Below are positions 16,037 through 24,115 of a stretch of DNA of 37,457 nt, one piece after another; positions within the stretch are counted from its first letter, which is position 1; every line of letters begins with the position of its first letter. The notes under the pieces were generated by a model that had not been told where the DNA came from, did not search any database, and saw only the letters and a program-made list of their open reading frames with translations. This stretch comes from a virus. The stretch is taken from positions 1 through 37,457 of IMG/VR virus record IMGVR_UViG_3300014720_000075; one strand, given 5' to 3'. A program made the position numbers and the translations under genes.

Positions 16037-17128
16037 TTACAAATCTCGTATTTGATGCATGACTGTGCTCCAGTCACTTCCTCTTATTTCCATTGTTTGA
16101 GTTGCCTTGAGATTTTCAAAATTTCTTTTTGCTTCTTCTTTTCTAATTTTTGGATCTTCTAATTCTGATAAATGAGAAATCCATTCTTGTGGTGTATAGG
16201 CTACCCTACCTACCCCTTCCTTCTCTAGAAGCTCATATTCGGGGCTGTAGGAGGCAATAAATGGAACTCCAGCAGCAGCATACTCAAGACCCTTGATAGT
16301 TGACTTAGCATGATTGAACTCAATGTTATTCAATGGGACAATTCCTACGTCAATCTTTTTAAAAAGCTCTGGATATTTTGTAATGGGTTTCATAGGCTCA
16401 AATGTTGTTTTTACACTTGCTGGAAGATTAAGTTGATCCGATGCTTTATTTGCATTTTTAATATTTCCAGAATGATGAAATGAAAGTCTTCTTGATGCCA
16501 TATATTCACCAAGGAACGGATCAAGTGTTTCAAGATCCATAGATCTCCAAGGTGTTGCTCCTACCCATCCAACTGTAGGAAGCCAGCCAGCATGATCATT
16601 ACGTTGTCTCCATCGATCAATATCAACACCGTTTCTAACCATGAATACATTTTTTATCTTTTTTACATTTTTATAGAAATCATAAAGAAACGGAGTAGAT
16701 GTAATAATTGCATCAGCATTATTGATAATAAACATATAATGATCTCTGTTGTTATCCTTATTCTTTTCTGGATCAGTCATTTTATGAGCAAGATTAGTTT
16801 CTGCTAAACCTTCAAACCAGTCATCAATATCAACAACAATTTTTTGCCCACCCTTTTTTGCATCAAGTACTTTTTCAGCAACAGAGCGAAGCATAATAAG
16901 TTTCATTACGATAATATCCCAGCCATGAATAGCTTTATCATCGGGAATTAAAAGACCAAATCCATGATCTTCATTATAAGCAGGGAATCCTATTCCTACT
17001 CCCCACCCATGTTTTTCTAGCTCCTTCATAGGAAGGTAGCATCGATACCATGCACACCCGTTTGGCTCTAAAGGATCTGTTCCCCACGCCCAGTCGAATG
17101 TCAGGAATGATACTGTTGGATCTGACAC
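16037..17128 (-). CDS. Glycosyltransferase, GT-B fold (GT4-like)
   Basis: The 363-residue protein has two Rossmann halves. The N-terminal half carries WYRCYLPMKELEKHGWGVGI and VVDIDDWFEGL; the C-terminal half has TVGWVGATPWRSMDLETL and the nucleotide-sugar site KSTIKGLEYAAAGVPFIA, the signature of GT4-type retaining transferases. It would move a sugar from an NDP-sugar to a virion protein, DNA base or cell wall glycan. The GTG start follows GAGAGA. An upstream terminator and an extended -10 box (TGATACAAT at 17167-17159) make it a single-gene unit ending at the bidirectional terminator. Similar enzymes are frequent in actinophages; the acceptor cannot be told from sequence. Confidence 0.85.
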   Translation of the reverse strand: MSDPTVSFLTFDWAWGTDPLEPNGCAWYRCYLPMKELEKHGWGVGIGFPAYNEDHGFGLLIPDDKAIHGWDIIVMKLIMLRSVAEKVLDAKKGGQKIVVDIDDWFEGLAETNLAHKMTDPEKNKDNNRDHYMFIINNADAIITSTPFLYDFYKNVKKIKNVFMVRNGVDIDRWRQRNDHAGWLPTVGWVGATPWRSMDLETLDPFLGEYMASRRLSFHHSGNIKNANKASDQLNLPASVKTTFEPMKPITKYPELFKKIDVGIVPLNNIEFNHAKSTIKGLEYAAAGVPFIASYSPEYELLEKEGVGRVAYTPQEWISHLSELEDPKIRKEEAKRNFENLKATQTMEIRGSDWSTVMHQIRDL

Positions 17129-17158
17129 TGCATTCTCTCAATCTATAGTAGAAAAACT

Positions 17159-17167
17159 ATTGTATCA
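17159..17167 (-). promoter_or_regulatory. Extended -10 promoter (TGATACAAT) for the glycosyltransferase
   Basis: The minus strand reads TGATACAAT 31 bases before the GTG start, immediately after the terminator that ends the holin transcript. The predicted leader is about 24 bases. Confidence 0.55.
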
Positions 17168-17176
17168 AAATATTTA

Positions 17177-17205
17177 GAAAAAGAAAAGGGACTCCTAAGA
17201 GTCCC
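17177..17205 (-). terminator. Terminator after the holin gene
   Basis: GGGACTC (17205-17199 read on the minus strand), loop TTAG and GAGTCCC (17194-17188) are followed by TTTTCTTTTTCT on the minus strand. It closes the long fibre-holin operon. Confidence 0.85.
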
Positions 17206-17223
17206 ATTTTCTTTTATGCTATA

Positions 17224-17493
17224 TTAACCACCACGCTTTGTTTTCTTAACTGGCACAGGTTCTGGTTCAGGCTCTGATACTAAACTTGGTGTTCCAGTCT
17301 TTCCTACCTTGTAAGATAGAATTGATGTTGCATATGAAAGAATGGTGCCTCCAAGTGATAGACCAATAATAGTCTGCCAATCTGCTGTGAAAACATTAAA
17401 TGCACCTGCGGTAACAAGTGCAAGAAAGAACTGGGCAAAAGTCTTGAGTGCTCTTTCGCTTGATTCTAACCAAAATGCTTTATTTGTTAACAT
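17224..17493 (-). CDS. Putative holin (r1t-like)
   Basis: The 89-residue protein opens with MLTNKAFWLESSERALKTFA, a charged amphipathic start close to that of phage r1t-type holins, then two hydrophobic spans (about 20-38 and 42-62) separated by a short turn with TADW. The tail SEPEPEPVPVKKTKRGG is acidic-Pro then basic, the usual cytoplasmic end of a holin. Holins make the membrane holes that trigger lysis. AAGGAGGAAAC precedes the ATG. It is the last gene of the operon and lies just downstream of another small membrane protein. Confidence 0.82.
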   Translation of the reverse strand: MLTNKAFWLESSERALKTFAQFFLALVTAGAFNVFTADWQTIIGLSLGGTILSYATSILSYKVGKTGTPSLVSEPEPEPVPVKKTKRGG

Positions 17494-17502
17494 GTTTCCT
17501 CC

Positions 17503-17793
17503 TTATTCTTCTACTTTATCTTCTACTGGTGTTATAGGTTGTGCATTCCACATTTTAATATCCTGATATGTAGCACCACCAATATATGCTGCAACAATGG
17601 CACCCATTAAACCAAAGGCACCAAGGGCAAGTGTTTCAGAAATTCCATTATCTTCAAGTTTAAATGTTACATAAGAAATAATAATTGCAGCGAATATTAG
17701 TGATCCAAATACTGCCCTTCTTCTAAATTTCCAAGAGGGCATAGCAGCAAGATTTTCTATTTGATAATCTGGCTTTTTCTTTTTTCCAGACAT
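17503..17793 (-). CDS. Small two-span membrane protein, possible second holin or antiholin
   Basis: This 96-residue protein has a Lys-rich N-terminus (MSGKKKKPDYQIENLAAMPS), then two likely membrane spans at about 28-45 (VFGSLIFAAIIISYVTF) and 54-73 (TLALGAFGLMGAIVAAYIGG), and an acidic end. I cannot assign a family. Its place next to the holin suggests a role in lysis timing. An extended -10 box ends exactly six bases before the ATG, and no ribosome binding site is seen, so it can be made from a leaderless mRNA as well as from the operon transcript. Confidence 0.65.
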   Translation of the reverse strand: MSGKKKKPDYQIENLAAMPSWKFRRRAVFGSLIFAAIIISYVTFKLEDNGISETLALGAFGLMGAIVAAYIGGATYQDIKMWNAQPITPVEDKVEE

Positions 17794-17799
17794 ATTTAA

Positions 17800-17808
17800 A
17801 TTATATCA
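17800..17808 (-). promoter_or_regulatory. Extended -10 promoter (TGATATAAT) with leaderless start
   Basis: Minus strand: TGATATAAT, six bases TTAAAT, then the ATG at 17793. It sits in the 17-base gap after the poly-glycine gene and may give extra late expression of the two membrane proteins. Confidence 0.65.
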
Positions 17809-17810
17809 GG

Positions 17811-18773
17811 TTATTCTCGTACCCTGAGAATTACTACTCCAGAACCACCACTACCTGGATTTGTTCCACCAGACGTTGTACCAGCACCGCCACCACCACC
17901 ACCGCCGCCAGTAAAAGCAGTTCCAGACGTTGCACTTGATGTTGAAACATTTCCCGCTCCACCCCCACCTAATCCCCCAGATGATCTAGCAGAACTTGTA
18001 TATGATGCACCACCACCTCCACCAGCAAAATAAACATCTGTTCCAGAAACCTGTCCAACAGATGCTGATGTAGCAATAGTTGATGTAATTATTTTTGTAA
18101 TAATTCCATTTCCACCAGTTCCTCCAACACCAGTTCTACCATTAGCTGTAAATCCTTGTTGTCCAGCTCCTCCTCCTCCTCCACCATTGGTCATTGTACT
18201 AGCTACTGATATACCAAAGCCACCATCATTTCCTGTAGTTGTTGTGCAAATTCCAACCTGAGTTGGACCTGTTGTACCTGTTCCACCACCACCACCACCA
18301 GAACCTGAAGCAATTGTAGTTCCCATATCGGGTGGTAAACTAAGGGAGGATGAGCCACCACCACCCCCACCTGGAGCATAATAGTTTCCTATTCTAGAAG
18401 GTCTACCATGATGACCACTAAAAGTCATAGGAACATTTTGTTCCCATGTTGTTCCGCCAGATCCAACTAAAACAGTTACACTTCCACTATTAAAAAAAAC
18501 ATTTTTTACAGATAATGCGCCACCACCACCGCCACCACCACCAAATCCTGCTGCCCCACTACCACCACCACCAACAACTAAGATATCTGCAAATCCAGAT
18601 GTATTACAAACAATGGTGTTATTTGTTTTAAAAATCCAATATCTCCAGTTAATATTATCATTATCTGTAAATGTTGCCGTTACAACTGCAGATGAACTTG
18701 CAGGGTTTTGAAAAGCTGCTGGTGGATATATAAAAAAAGGTCTATTACTATTAGAAATTTTTGATAATGCCAT
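17811..18773 (-). CDS. Glycine-rich tail adhesin, copy B
   Basis: The 320-residue protein has a 55-residue N-terminal beta domain (ITSTIWKYW-like segment INWRYWIFKTNNTIVCNTSG), then about 250 residues rich in glycine, with runs of up to nine Gly (FGGGGGGGGALSVKNVFF). Such Gly runs form polyglycine-II sandwiches in T4-type gp38 adhesins. The end is GGSGVVILRVRE. It is a clear paralogue of the gene upstream, which it overlaps by a TAATG. The role is most likely receptor recognition at the fibre tip; no receptor can be named. Confidence 0.8.
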   Translation of the reverse strand: MALSKISNSNRPFFIYPPAAFQNPASSSAVVTATFTDNDNINWRYWIFKTNNTIVCNTSGFADILVVGGGGSGAAGFGGGGGGGGALSVKNVFFNSGSVTVLVGSGGTTWEQNVPMTFSGHHGRPSRIGNYYAPGGGGGGSSSLSLPPDMGTTIASGSGGGGGGTGTTGPTQVGICTTTTGNDGGFGISVASTMTNGGGGGGAGQQGFTANGRTGVGGTGGNGIITKIITSTIATSASVGQVSGTDVYFAGGGGGASYTSSARSSGGLGGGGAGNVSTSSATSGTAFTGGGGGGGGAGTTSGGTNPGSGGSGVVILRVRE

Positions 18774-19675
18774 TATATTCTCACCCTCAATATGACTATT
18801 CCAGATCCACCATTGCCCGCTGCATTTGAAAATGCAGTTCCCCTACTAGCTCCACCACCGCCTCCAGTAAATGCAGTTCCATTAGTTGCATTAGTAGTGC
18901 TAGCGGCACCTCCACCACCTAATCCACCACTACCTTGTGTGCTTGACCCACATGCTCCTCCACCACCACCAAAATAAAGATTTGCACTAGATACTTGTCC
19001 AACTGAAGCAGACGTAGCTATTGTAGTTGTAATAATAGTTGATATTATTCCAACTCCTCCACTTGCTCCAACACCAGATGACCCGTTTGATCCTGCAGCT
19101 CCTGCTCCACCGCCTCCGCCGCCGCCAGTAGTATTTGGTGTTCCACCAGAATTTCCTTGTCCAGTTGTTCCAGAAGTTGCTGCTTGAGTAAAGCCATCAC
19201 TACCTGAACCACCGCCACCAGATCCACCAAATGTTGCTGGTACACTTGAAGTATATCTTCCTGCTCCCCCTCCACCTCCTATAGCAATATATGGACCTAT
19301 TTGTGAAGATCCACCACATCCACCACCACCGGTACTAAATGGACCAGATCCACCACGACCAACTAAAATTTCATGAATATCAATATCAAAAAAAACATTT
19401 TGTAAATTTAAAACTCCTCCAGCACCTCCACCACCAGGACTTTCAGCATTAAAGAATCCTCCACCTCCACCACCAGCTACAACTAATATATCTGCAAAAC
19501 CAGGCTCAATACATCTTATTTTTGTATTTCCTTTAAATATCCAGTATTTCCACAAAATACTATTAGTATCGGTAAAAGTATTAGTTATAGCGGGTGCAGA
19601 TATAGGATCTTCAAAGATAGCAAAACCTGGAAGGCTTTCTGTTTTTTGTAATGTTGAAAGCTTATTAACAGCCAT
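18773..19675 (-). CDS. Glycine-rich tail adhesin, copy A
   Basis: The 300-residue protein shares layout and many segments with copy B: an N-terminal beta domain with ILWKYWIFKGNTKIRCIEPG, the linker FADILVVAGGGGGGF, repeated Gly runs separated by short Ser/Thr/Asn-rich loops, the middle SATIATSASVGQVSSANLYF-like block and an end SGIVILRVRI. Conserved frame residues and divergent Gly-loop contents suggest duplication followed by receptor-binding diversification. It overlaps the genes on both sides. Location and composition point to the distal tail fibre. Confidence 0.8.
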   Translation of the reverse strand: MAVNKLSTLQKTESLPGFAIFEDPISAPAITNTFTDTNSILWKYWIFKGNTKIRCIEPGFADILVVAGGGGGGFFNAESPGGGGAGGVLNLQNVFFDIDIHEILVGRGGSGPFSTGGGGCGGSSQIGPYIAIGGGGGAGRYTSSVPATFGGSGGGGSGSDGFTQAATSGTTGQGNSGGTPNTTGGGGGGGAGAAGSNGSSGVGASGGVGIISTIITTTIATSASVGQVSSANLYFGGGGGACGSSTQGSGGLGGGGAASTTNATNGTAFTGGGGGASRGTAFSNAAGNGGSGIVILRVRI

Positions 19676-20013
19676 TATGATACCTCTGCTACAAATGCAT
19701 TAAAACAAACGCTGGCAGATGATGCTGAAACTCTTACATATGTACCAGTTGCTATTGCTGCTCCAATACTGATAAATACACTATCATTTGGGGAAATTGT
19801 TGAACCAAAGACAAGATGATCAGCAGAGGTAGGATCAGATGCACTACCCGAAGATAATCCAATTCTATAGGTTTGTGCTGATGCAGTTGTATTGCATACT
19901 GAAATTGTTGAAATTACAGATGCAGAGGCTGATGTGGGTACAAAATATAGATTACTATATGTACCTATTGCTCCATTAGCAGCAATTCCTGATCTTTTAT
20001 ATGTATTAGCCAT
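19675..20013 (-). CDS. Small fibre-associated beta protein
   Basis: The 112-residue protein begins MANTYKRSGIAANGAIGTYS and is a Ser/Thr/Ala-rich beta sandwich-like chain. Similar short proteins with 'YKVLGQ...TTLYTVP' style starts are common beside tail fibre genes in phages, often as tail decoration. GAGGTGA lies before the ATG and an extended -10 box lies 17 bases upstream of that. The following gene overlaps its stop as TAATG, so it could be the lead gene of an adhesin sub-operon. Confidence 0.65.
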   Translation of the reverse strand: MANTYKRSGIAANGAIGTYSNLYFVPTSASASVISTISVCNTTASAQTYRIGLSSGSASDPTSADHLVFGSTISPNDSVFISIGAAIATGTYVRVSASSASVCFNAFVAEVS

Positions 20014-20029
20014 ATTTCACCTCTTTAAA

Positions 20030-20038
20030 ATTATATCA
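20030..20038 (-). promoter_or_regulatory. Extended -10 promoter (TGATATAAT) inside the fibre operon
   Basis: Minus strand TGATATAAT in the 37-base gap between two fibre genes. A start near 20023 would give a short leader containing GAGGTGA and the next gene's ATG. Confidence 0.6.
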
Positions 20039-20050
20039 CAGGACTTTTAA

Positions 20051-21196
20051 TTAAATACATCCAAGGAAAAATGCTGTTTCAATACCGCCACTGCCACCAA
20101 GTTGATCATAGTTTGTTCCATTATTTGTAAATTCCCATGAGCCTGTTGATTCGTTCCATCGAATAGCGACATCTGTTGAGGATCCTCGTTCAACAATTAT
20201 TGATACATTTGCTGTTGGAGATCCAGATTCTAATGCATTAAGAGTAACTGTACTTGCTGATACATTCATTGATTGCAAGTCTCCAGAAAGTACTGCAGAT
20301 GATCCATTATTTAAAAATCTTACTTTACCCTGGTATGTATCAAGAACCATGTATGGATATGATCCAGCACCATTAAGTTTTATTTCTCCACCTTCATTTG
20401 TTCCATCCTGAGCACTTACTGTAAGATATGATGCAGTTGCATTTCCAATATTTGGAGTAGTTAATGTGGGCGATGTAGAAAGAACAACATTTCCTGCTCC
20501 AGTAGAGGTTGTCGTTCCTGTTCCACCATTTGCAACAGGAAGAGTTCCAGATACATGTGTTGTAAGACCTATTTTTCCCCAGGATGGTGGAGAACCAACT
20601 CCTCCAGCAATAAGTGCATTACCCGTTGCTACGTCTGCAAGTTTTCCAAGAGTTGTTGAGCTTGTAGCATAAAGAAGATCTCCAATGGTGTATGAGGACT
20701 GTCCTGTTCCACCATATGCTGCATTGATAGTATTAGCATTCCATGTACCAATAGTTACTGTTCCCAAAGCTGTAGGAAGCGATCCAGATGATGCAAGATA
20801 AGCATCAACAATCCCTGCAATTTGAGGTGATGCAGAATTTGCTATTTCTTGTAGTACTTGAGTATTTTCTGAAAAGAAAAGGTCCATTGTGTCAATAAGA
20901 TTTAAAATTGATTCCCATTGATCCCCACCTGGACTATTGCTATATGAATAAAATGTTCCATATGATGTACCAGAATCTGTTCTCAAAAATACATCATTAT
21001 ATTTTGGTGTTTCTCCAGTATTAATAGCAAATTGTGCTAAAGAAATAGAGTTTGGATTATATTCTCCAGTAAAAATTTGACTGCCACGTTCACCTTCAGG
21101 ACCAATATCTATAGCAACAGTGATATCTGTTGGCGCAGCAGCTACATCAAGGTCATCTTCTGTAAGAACAACTTCAAATGAACTATTAATTGGCAT
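20051..21196 (-). CDS. Tail fibre protein with C-terminal FFLGCI
   Basis: The 381-residue protein starts with a helical/beta N-terminus (FEVVLTEDDLDVAAAPTDIT), has a short collagen-like turn GPEGERG near residue 33, and a long region of fibre repeats with NAAYGGTGQSSYTIGDLLYA and PVANGGTGTTTSTGAGNVVL, which are common in tail fibres. A block VERGSSTDVAIRWNESTGSW recurs in the fibre at 22505-23761. The last residues are AFFLGCI, nearly the same as in the 178-residue fibre upstream. It would trimerise as a rod for the adhesins. Its ATG overlaps the stop of the BppU-like gene. Confidence 0.8.
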   Translation of the reverse strand: MPINSSFEVVLTEDDLDVAAAPTDITVAIDIGPEGERGSQIFTGEYNPNSISLAQFAINTGETPKYNDVFLRTDSGTSYGTFYSYSNSPGGDQWESILNLIDTMDLFFSENTQVLQEIANSASPQIAGIVDAYLASSGSLPTALGTVTIGTWNANTINAAYGGTGQSSYTIGDLLYATSSTTLGKLADVATGNALIAGGVGSPPSWGKIGLTTHVSGTLPVANGGTGTTTSTGAGNVVLSTSPTLTTPNIGNATASYLTVSAQDGTNEGGEIKLNGAGSYPYMVLDTYQGKVRFLNNGSSAVLSGDLQSMNVSASTVTLNALESGSPTANVSIIVERGSSTDVAIRWNESTGSWEFTNNGTNYDQLGGSGGIETAFFLGCI

Positions 21197-21567
21197 TATG
21201 TTCCACCATAAGTATTTGTGATATCTCTAGTTACATTTATTGTTCCTGTAACAAGCGTATAAACATTTGATCCACCACCGCTTGCACTTGCAGAAATCTC
21301 AACATCATAGACATATGATGCACCAGTTAAAGTTCTTCCAAATGAAGGTTGAATTATACATGTTACTTTTCCAGAATTGGCATTTACACTAGCAGATATT
21401 GGTGATCCAACTACTGCACTAGCATTTCCTCTTTGTGTTGCAACAGTAAATAATCCAGAATATCCTGTAAGATCAAAGGTTGATCCATCACTTGCCTTTG
21501 GATTTATAACAAATTGATAACGATCACCTTGATAATATGAAATATTATTAGTTCCAGGAAAAGCCAT
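21196..21567 (-). CDS. BppU-like baseplate/fibre connector, copy 3
   Basis: This 123-residue protein belongs to a three-member paralogue set in the window. Shared features are an N-terminal YYQGDRYQF strand, a central SGLFTVATQRGNAS strand and a C-terminal TGASYVYDVEISAS ... TLVTGTINVTRD end, the layout of the BppU N-terminal domain. Such domains dock receptor-binding proteins to the baseplate. It has its own extended -10 box upstream and GTGGTGA before the ATG. Confidence 0.7.
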   Translation of the reverse strand: MAFPGTNNISYYQGDRYQFVINPKASDGSTFDLTGYSGLFTVATQRGNASAVVGSPISASVNANSGKVTCIIQPSFGRTLTGASYVYDVEISASASGGGSNVYTLVTGTINVTRDITNTYGGT

Positions 21568-21584
21568 ATATTATCACCACATTA

Positions 21585-21593
21585 ATTATAACA
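21585..21593 (-). promoter_or_regulatory. Extended -10 promoter (TGTTATAAT) between BppU-like copies
   Basis: Minus strand TGTTATAAT in the 29-base gap between two BppU-like genes; start near 21578 and a leader with GTGGTGA. Confidence 0.55.
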
Positions 21594-21596
21594 GAG

Positions 21597-21947
21597 TTAA
21601 GATCTTTTAATGTCTTGTAAAGTGTTAATATTACCATTTAATAGTGTATATCTATTTTCACTATTTCCATTATCAGTAATTTCAACGTCATAAACATATG
21701 ATGCACCAGTTAATAGCCTACCGTTTGTTGGAGATATTGTGCATAATATTTTATATGGAGTTGAGGCACTTATTTGACAACTAGCAGAAAATATTTGTAT
21801 ACCAGAGTTACCGGATGATGTAGCAACACTAAACAGTGCAGAATAATTTGAAATATTCATAGACTCTCCATCTTCTTTTGGATATAAAAGAAACTGTAGA
21901 GTGTCACCTACATAATAATTGAAGTTATATTGATATGGAAATGCCAT
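21597..21947 (-). CDS. BppU-like baseplate/fibre connector, copy 2
   Basis: The 116-residue protein aligns by eye over its whole length with the next gene: both begin MAFP, have YY.GD..QF, SALFSVATSSGNSG, LLTGASYVYDVEITDNGNSE and a final hydrophobic strand with a terminal RS/GT. This is one of three BppU-type copies. It probably adapts one fibre type to the tail tip. Ribosome binding is weak (TGAGGAATT before the ATG), so coupling to the gene upstream is likely. Confidence 0.68.
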   Translation of the reverse strand: MAFPYQYNFNYYVGDTLQFLLYPKEDGESMNISNYSALFSVATSSGNSGIQIFSASCQISASTPYKILCTISPTNGRLLTGASYVYDVEITDNGNSENRYTLLNGNINTLQDIKRS

Positions 21948-21953
21948 AATTCC

Positions 21954-22490
21954 TCACAAACATCCAATAAAGAACGGGTCAAGACCAGCATCTGCAGCAG
22001 CAGTTGAAGCAATAGTAATTGCTCCAGAACTATTAGTAATACTAATATTTGTTCCAGCAGTTAATGTTGCTAATGTATACCCCGTTCCATTTCCTATAAG
22101 AAGTTGACCATTAGTAGGAGTAGAAGTTAATCCTGTGCCACCACGACCTATTACTAATGTTCCAGAATCCATGTTTCCAACATTTGTATAATAAGATCCA
22201 TGTTGACCATCAAGCAAGTCTGCATCTATATTAGAACCAGGGCCATCAACTTCTGCAATGGCGGTAGCAAGATTTTGGTTTACCCACATTGTTGATGCAG
22301 AATTATATGAAAGAATATCATTATCAGAAGGGCTACTAGAACTAGCTGATACTACATCTATCCATGCCCCATTAGAATAAAGACGAACCTTATCTGTTAC
22401 TGTGTTGTAATAAAGTTCTCCCTCGCTACCTGTTGCTGGATCTGATGCAAGATTAACTAGTCTTAATCCAGTTAAAAAGTTTCTTGCCAC
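21954..22490 (-). CDS. Short tail fibre protein with C-terminal FFIGCL
   Basis: The 178-residue protein starts at a GTG after AAGGAGGATT. The N-terminal 40 residues (FLTGLRLVNLASDPATGSEG, then ELYYNTVTDKVRLYSNGAW) form the small collar domain shared with the next fibre gene. The remainder has GGTGLTSTPTNGQLLIGNGT fibre repeats and ends LDPFFIGCL. It looks like a trimmed relative of the larger fibre, ending in the same FF-x-G-C motif as the 381-residue fibre. Confidence 0.78.
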   Translation of the reverse strand: MARNFLTGLRLVNLASDPATGSEGELYYNTVTDKVRLYSNGAWIDVVSASSSSPSDNDILSYNSASTMWVNQNLATAIAEVDGPGSNIDADLLDGQHGSYYTNVGNMDSGTLVIGRGGTGLTSTPTNGQLLIGNGTGYTLATLTAGTNISITNSSGAITIASTAAADAGLDPFFIGCL

Positions 22491-22504
22491 AAATCCTCCT
22501 TAGA

Positions 22505-23761
22505 TTATCCTGTTACAACAACACGATAGGCATTGCTAGATGGAGCAGTTGCAAATGTAATGGTAACAACGCTTGTGCTAGTTCTAACTACATCTACCTC
22601 TACTGTTTCATATGTTGCGTTATCATAAACTTGAACAAGAACATCTCTTGTGTCAAGATTGTGAGTAACAGTAAATTGTGTGCTAGCTGAGTTACCTACA
22701 TCTACAGTAAACTTTCTTACAATGTTGTGATAGTTGGTTCCGTTGTTGGTGAGCGTCCAGGCATCACTTGTTTCATTCCAAAGAAGCGATACATTTGTAT
22801 CATCTCCACGCTCAACTTCAATACCAGCATTTTGACTTGCAGAACCAGTAGCATTTGAATTTAAGATAATTGTGTTATCTGCTAACTCAATAATTTCTGT
22901 ATTTATATACGTTGCAGATCCACTAACAGTTAATGCTCCAGTAACATTAAGTGTTCCAATAGTTACACTATCTGGAAGTCCAATAGTTACTGCTGCACTT
23001 TCTCCAGATCCAGATACTTCAATTTCATTTGCTGTACCACTAATTGATGCTACATAGTTTCCTGTTGTATCTGTTCCAAGAGCTACTGAGTTAGCTGCTA
23101 CAGCATTTGCTGTCCCTGCTGTTGTTGCATATGTTGCAGAAGCAGCATTTCCATTAAGATTAGCATTAATTGTTGCAGGAAGACTAATAGTAACTGCCCC
23201 TACAGATGCTGAAACATCAACCTCATTTGCTGTACCAGTTATGGATGTTACACCGTTATTAGAAATTGTTACTGATGCATTTTCTCCACCAGACCCACTT
23301 ACTCCAATTCCAGTTCCAGCAGTAATTCCTGATACATAGTCCCCTGTAGTATCTGTTCCTAAAGCAACAGAGTTTGCTCCAATTGTTACAGAAATATTTG
23401 CGTCTGCAGTTCCATTAAAACTAGCACTACCACTTACATCACCACTAAGAATAATATTTCTTGATGTTGTAAGTGATGCAGCACTTCCAGTTGTATTAGC
23501 ATTAATTGTGTCAGGAAGACTGATGGTATATGTTGATCCAGATGCGGATACAACTATCTCATTTTCTGTGCCATTGATTGTAATAGATGATGAAGCAATA
23601 TCTGCCCATGATCCATTAGCATAAATTCTAAGTTTGTCGCTTCCTGTATTATAATAAATTTGACCTTCTGCACCAGATGGGTCTGTTCCAAGATTCTGGA
23701 TAACAGCATTTCTAAGTTCCAACTGATTAAGGTCTATTGGTGTAAGAAATTTTCTCGCCAT
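22505..23761 (-). CDS. Long tail fibre protein
   Basis: The 418-residue protein has the collar start ARKFLTPIDLNQLELRNAVI followed by EGQIYYNTGSDKLRIYANGS and a long array of short beta repeats (GTANEVDVSASVGAVTISLP-like units recur, for example with GTANEIEVSG). A block GIEVERGDDTNVSLLWNETS near residue 310 is shared with the 381-residue fibre. The C-terminal 75 residues (TQFTVTHNLDTRDVLVQVYD) are a compact beta domain frequent at fibre tips. AAGGAG precedes the ATG. It is the leading large fibre of the operon. Confidence 0.82.
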   Translation of the reverse strand: MARKFLTPIDLNQLELRNAVIQNLGTDPSGAEGQIYYNTGSDKLRIYANGSWADIASSSITINGTENEIVVSASGSTYTISLPDTINANTTGSAASLTTSRNIILSGDVSGSASFNGTADANISVTIGANSVALGTDTTGDYVSGITAGTGIGVSGSGGENASVTISNNGVTSITGTANEVDVSASVGAVTISLPATINANLNGNAASATYATTAGTANAVAANSVALGTDTTGNYVASISGTANEIEVSGSGESAAVTIGLPDSVTIGTLNVTGALTVSGSATYINTEIIELADNTIILNSNATGSASQNAGIEVERGDDTNVSLLWNETSDAWTLTNNGTNYHNIVRKFTVDVGNSASTQFTVTHNLDTRDVLVQVYDNATYETVEVDVVRTSTSVVTITFATAPSSNAYRVVVTG

Positions 23762-23773
23762 AGTTCTCTCTCC

Positions 23774-24115
23774 TTATGATAGATATGCCTTTCCAGAAAA
23801 TGCGTTAGAAAAAGATAATACAACTGAATTTGCATTGGGATAGTTATATGATCCTTCTACTACTGTTCCAGCAGAATCAACTACCGTTATATTTGGTATA
23901 AAATTTAAACCATGAGTAATTGACCAAGATGATGATGGTGTTGTTTGTTCATGTACATAGCTAACATCTGCTGCCGATACGGTTCCCGCTGGTCCTTGTG
24001 GACCAGTTATTCCAAGTTCAACAACTACAACTTCTTCTGTAAGATCAACAGATACATTACTATTACTTACTGTTACAGTTACTGGATTTTCAATAATCTC
24101 TACAACAGTAGCCAT
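23774..24115 (-). CDS. Small fibre protein with collagen-like turn
   Basis: The 113-residue protein has a valine-rich beta N-terminus (VEIIENPVTVTVSNSNVSVD), a single collagen-type triplet run GITGPQGPAG near residue 35, and a C-terminal domain (PSSSWSITHGLNFIPNITVV) that resembles the tip domain of the long fibre. Such single-triplet linkers are known in phage fibres as trimer nuclei. It overlaps the BppU-like copy upstream by one base (TAATG). Confidence 0.72.
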   Translation of the reverse strand: MATVVEIIENPVTVTVSNSNVSVDLTEEVVVVELGITGPQGPAGTVSAADVSYVHEQTTPSSSWSITHGLNFIPNITVVDSAGTVVEGSYNYPNANSVVLSFSNAFSGKAYLS

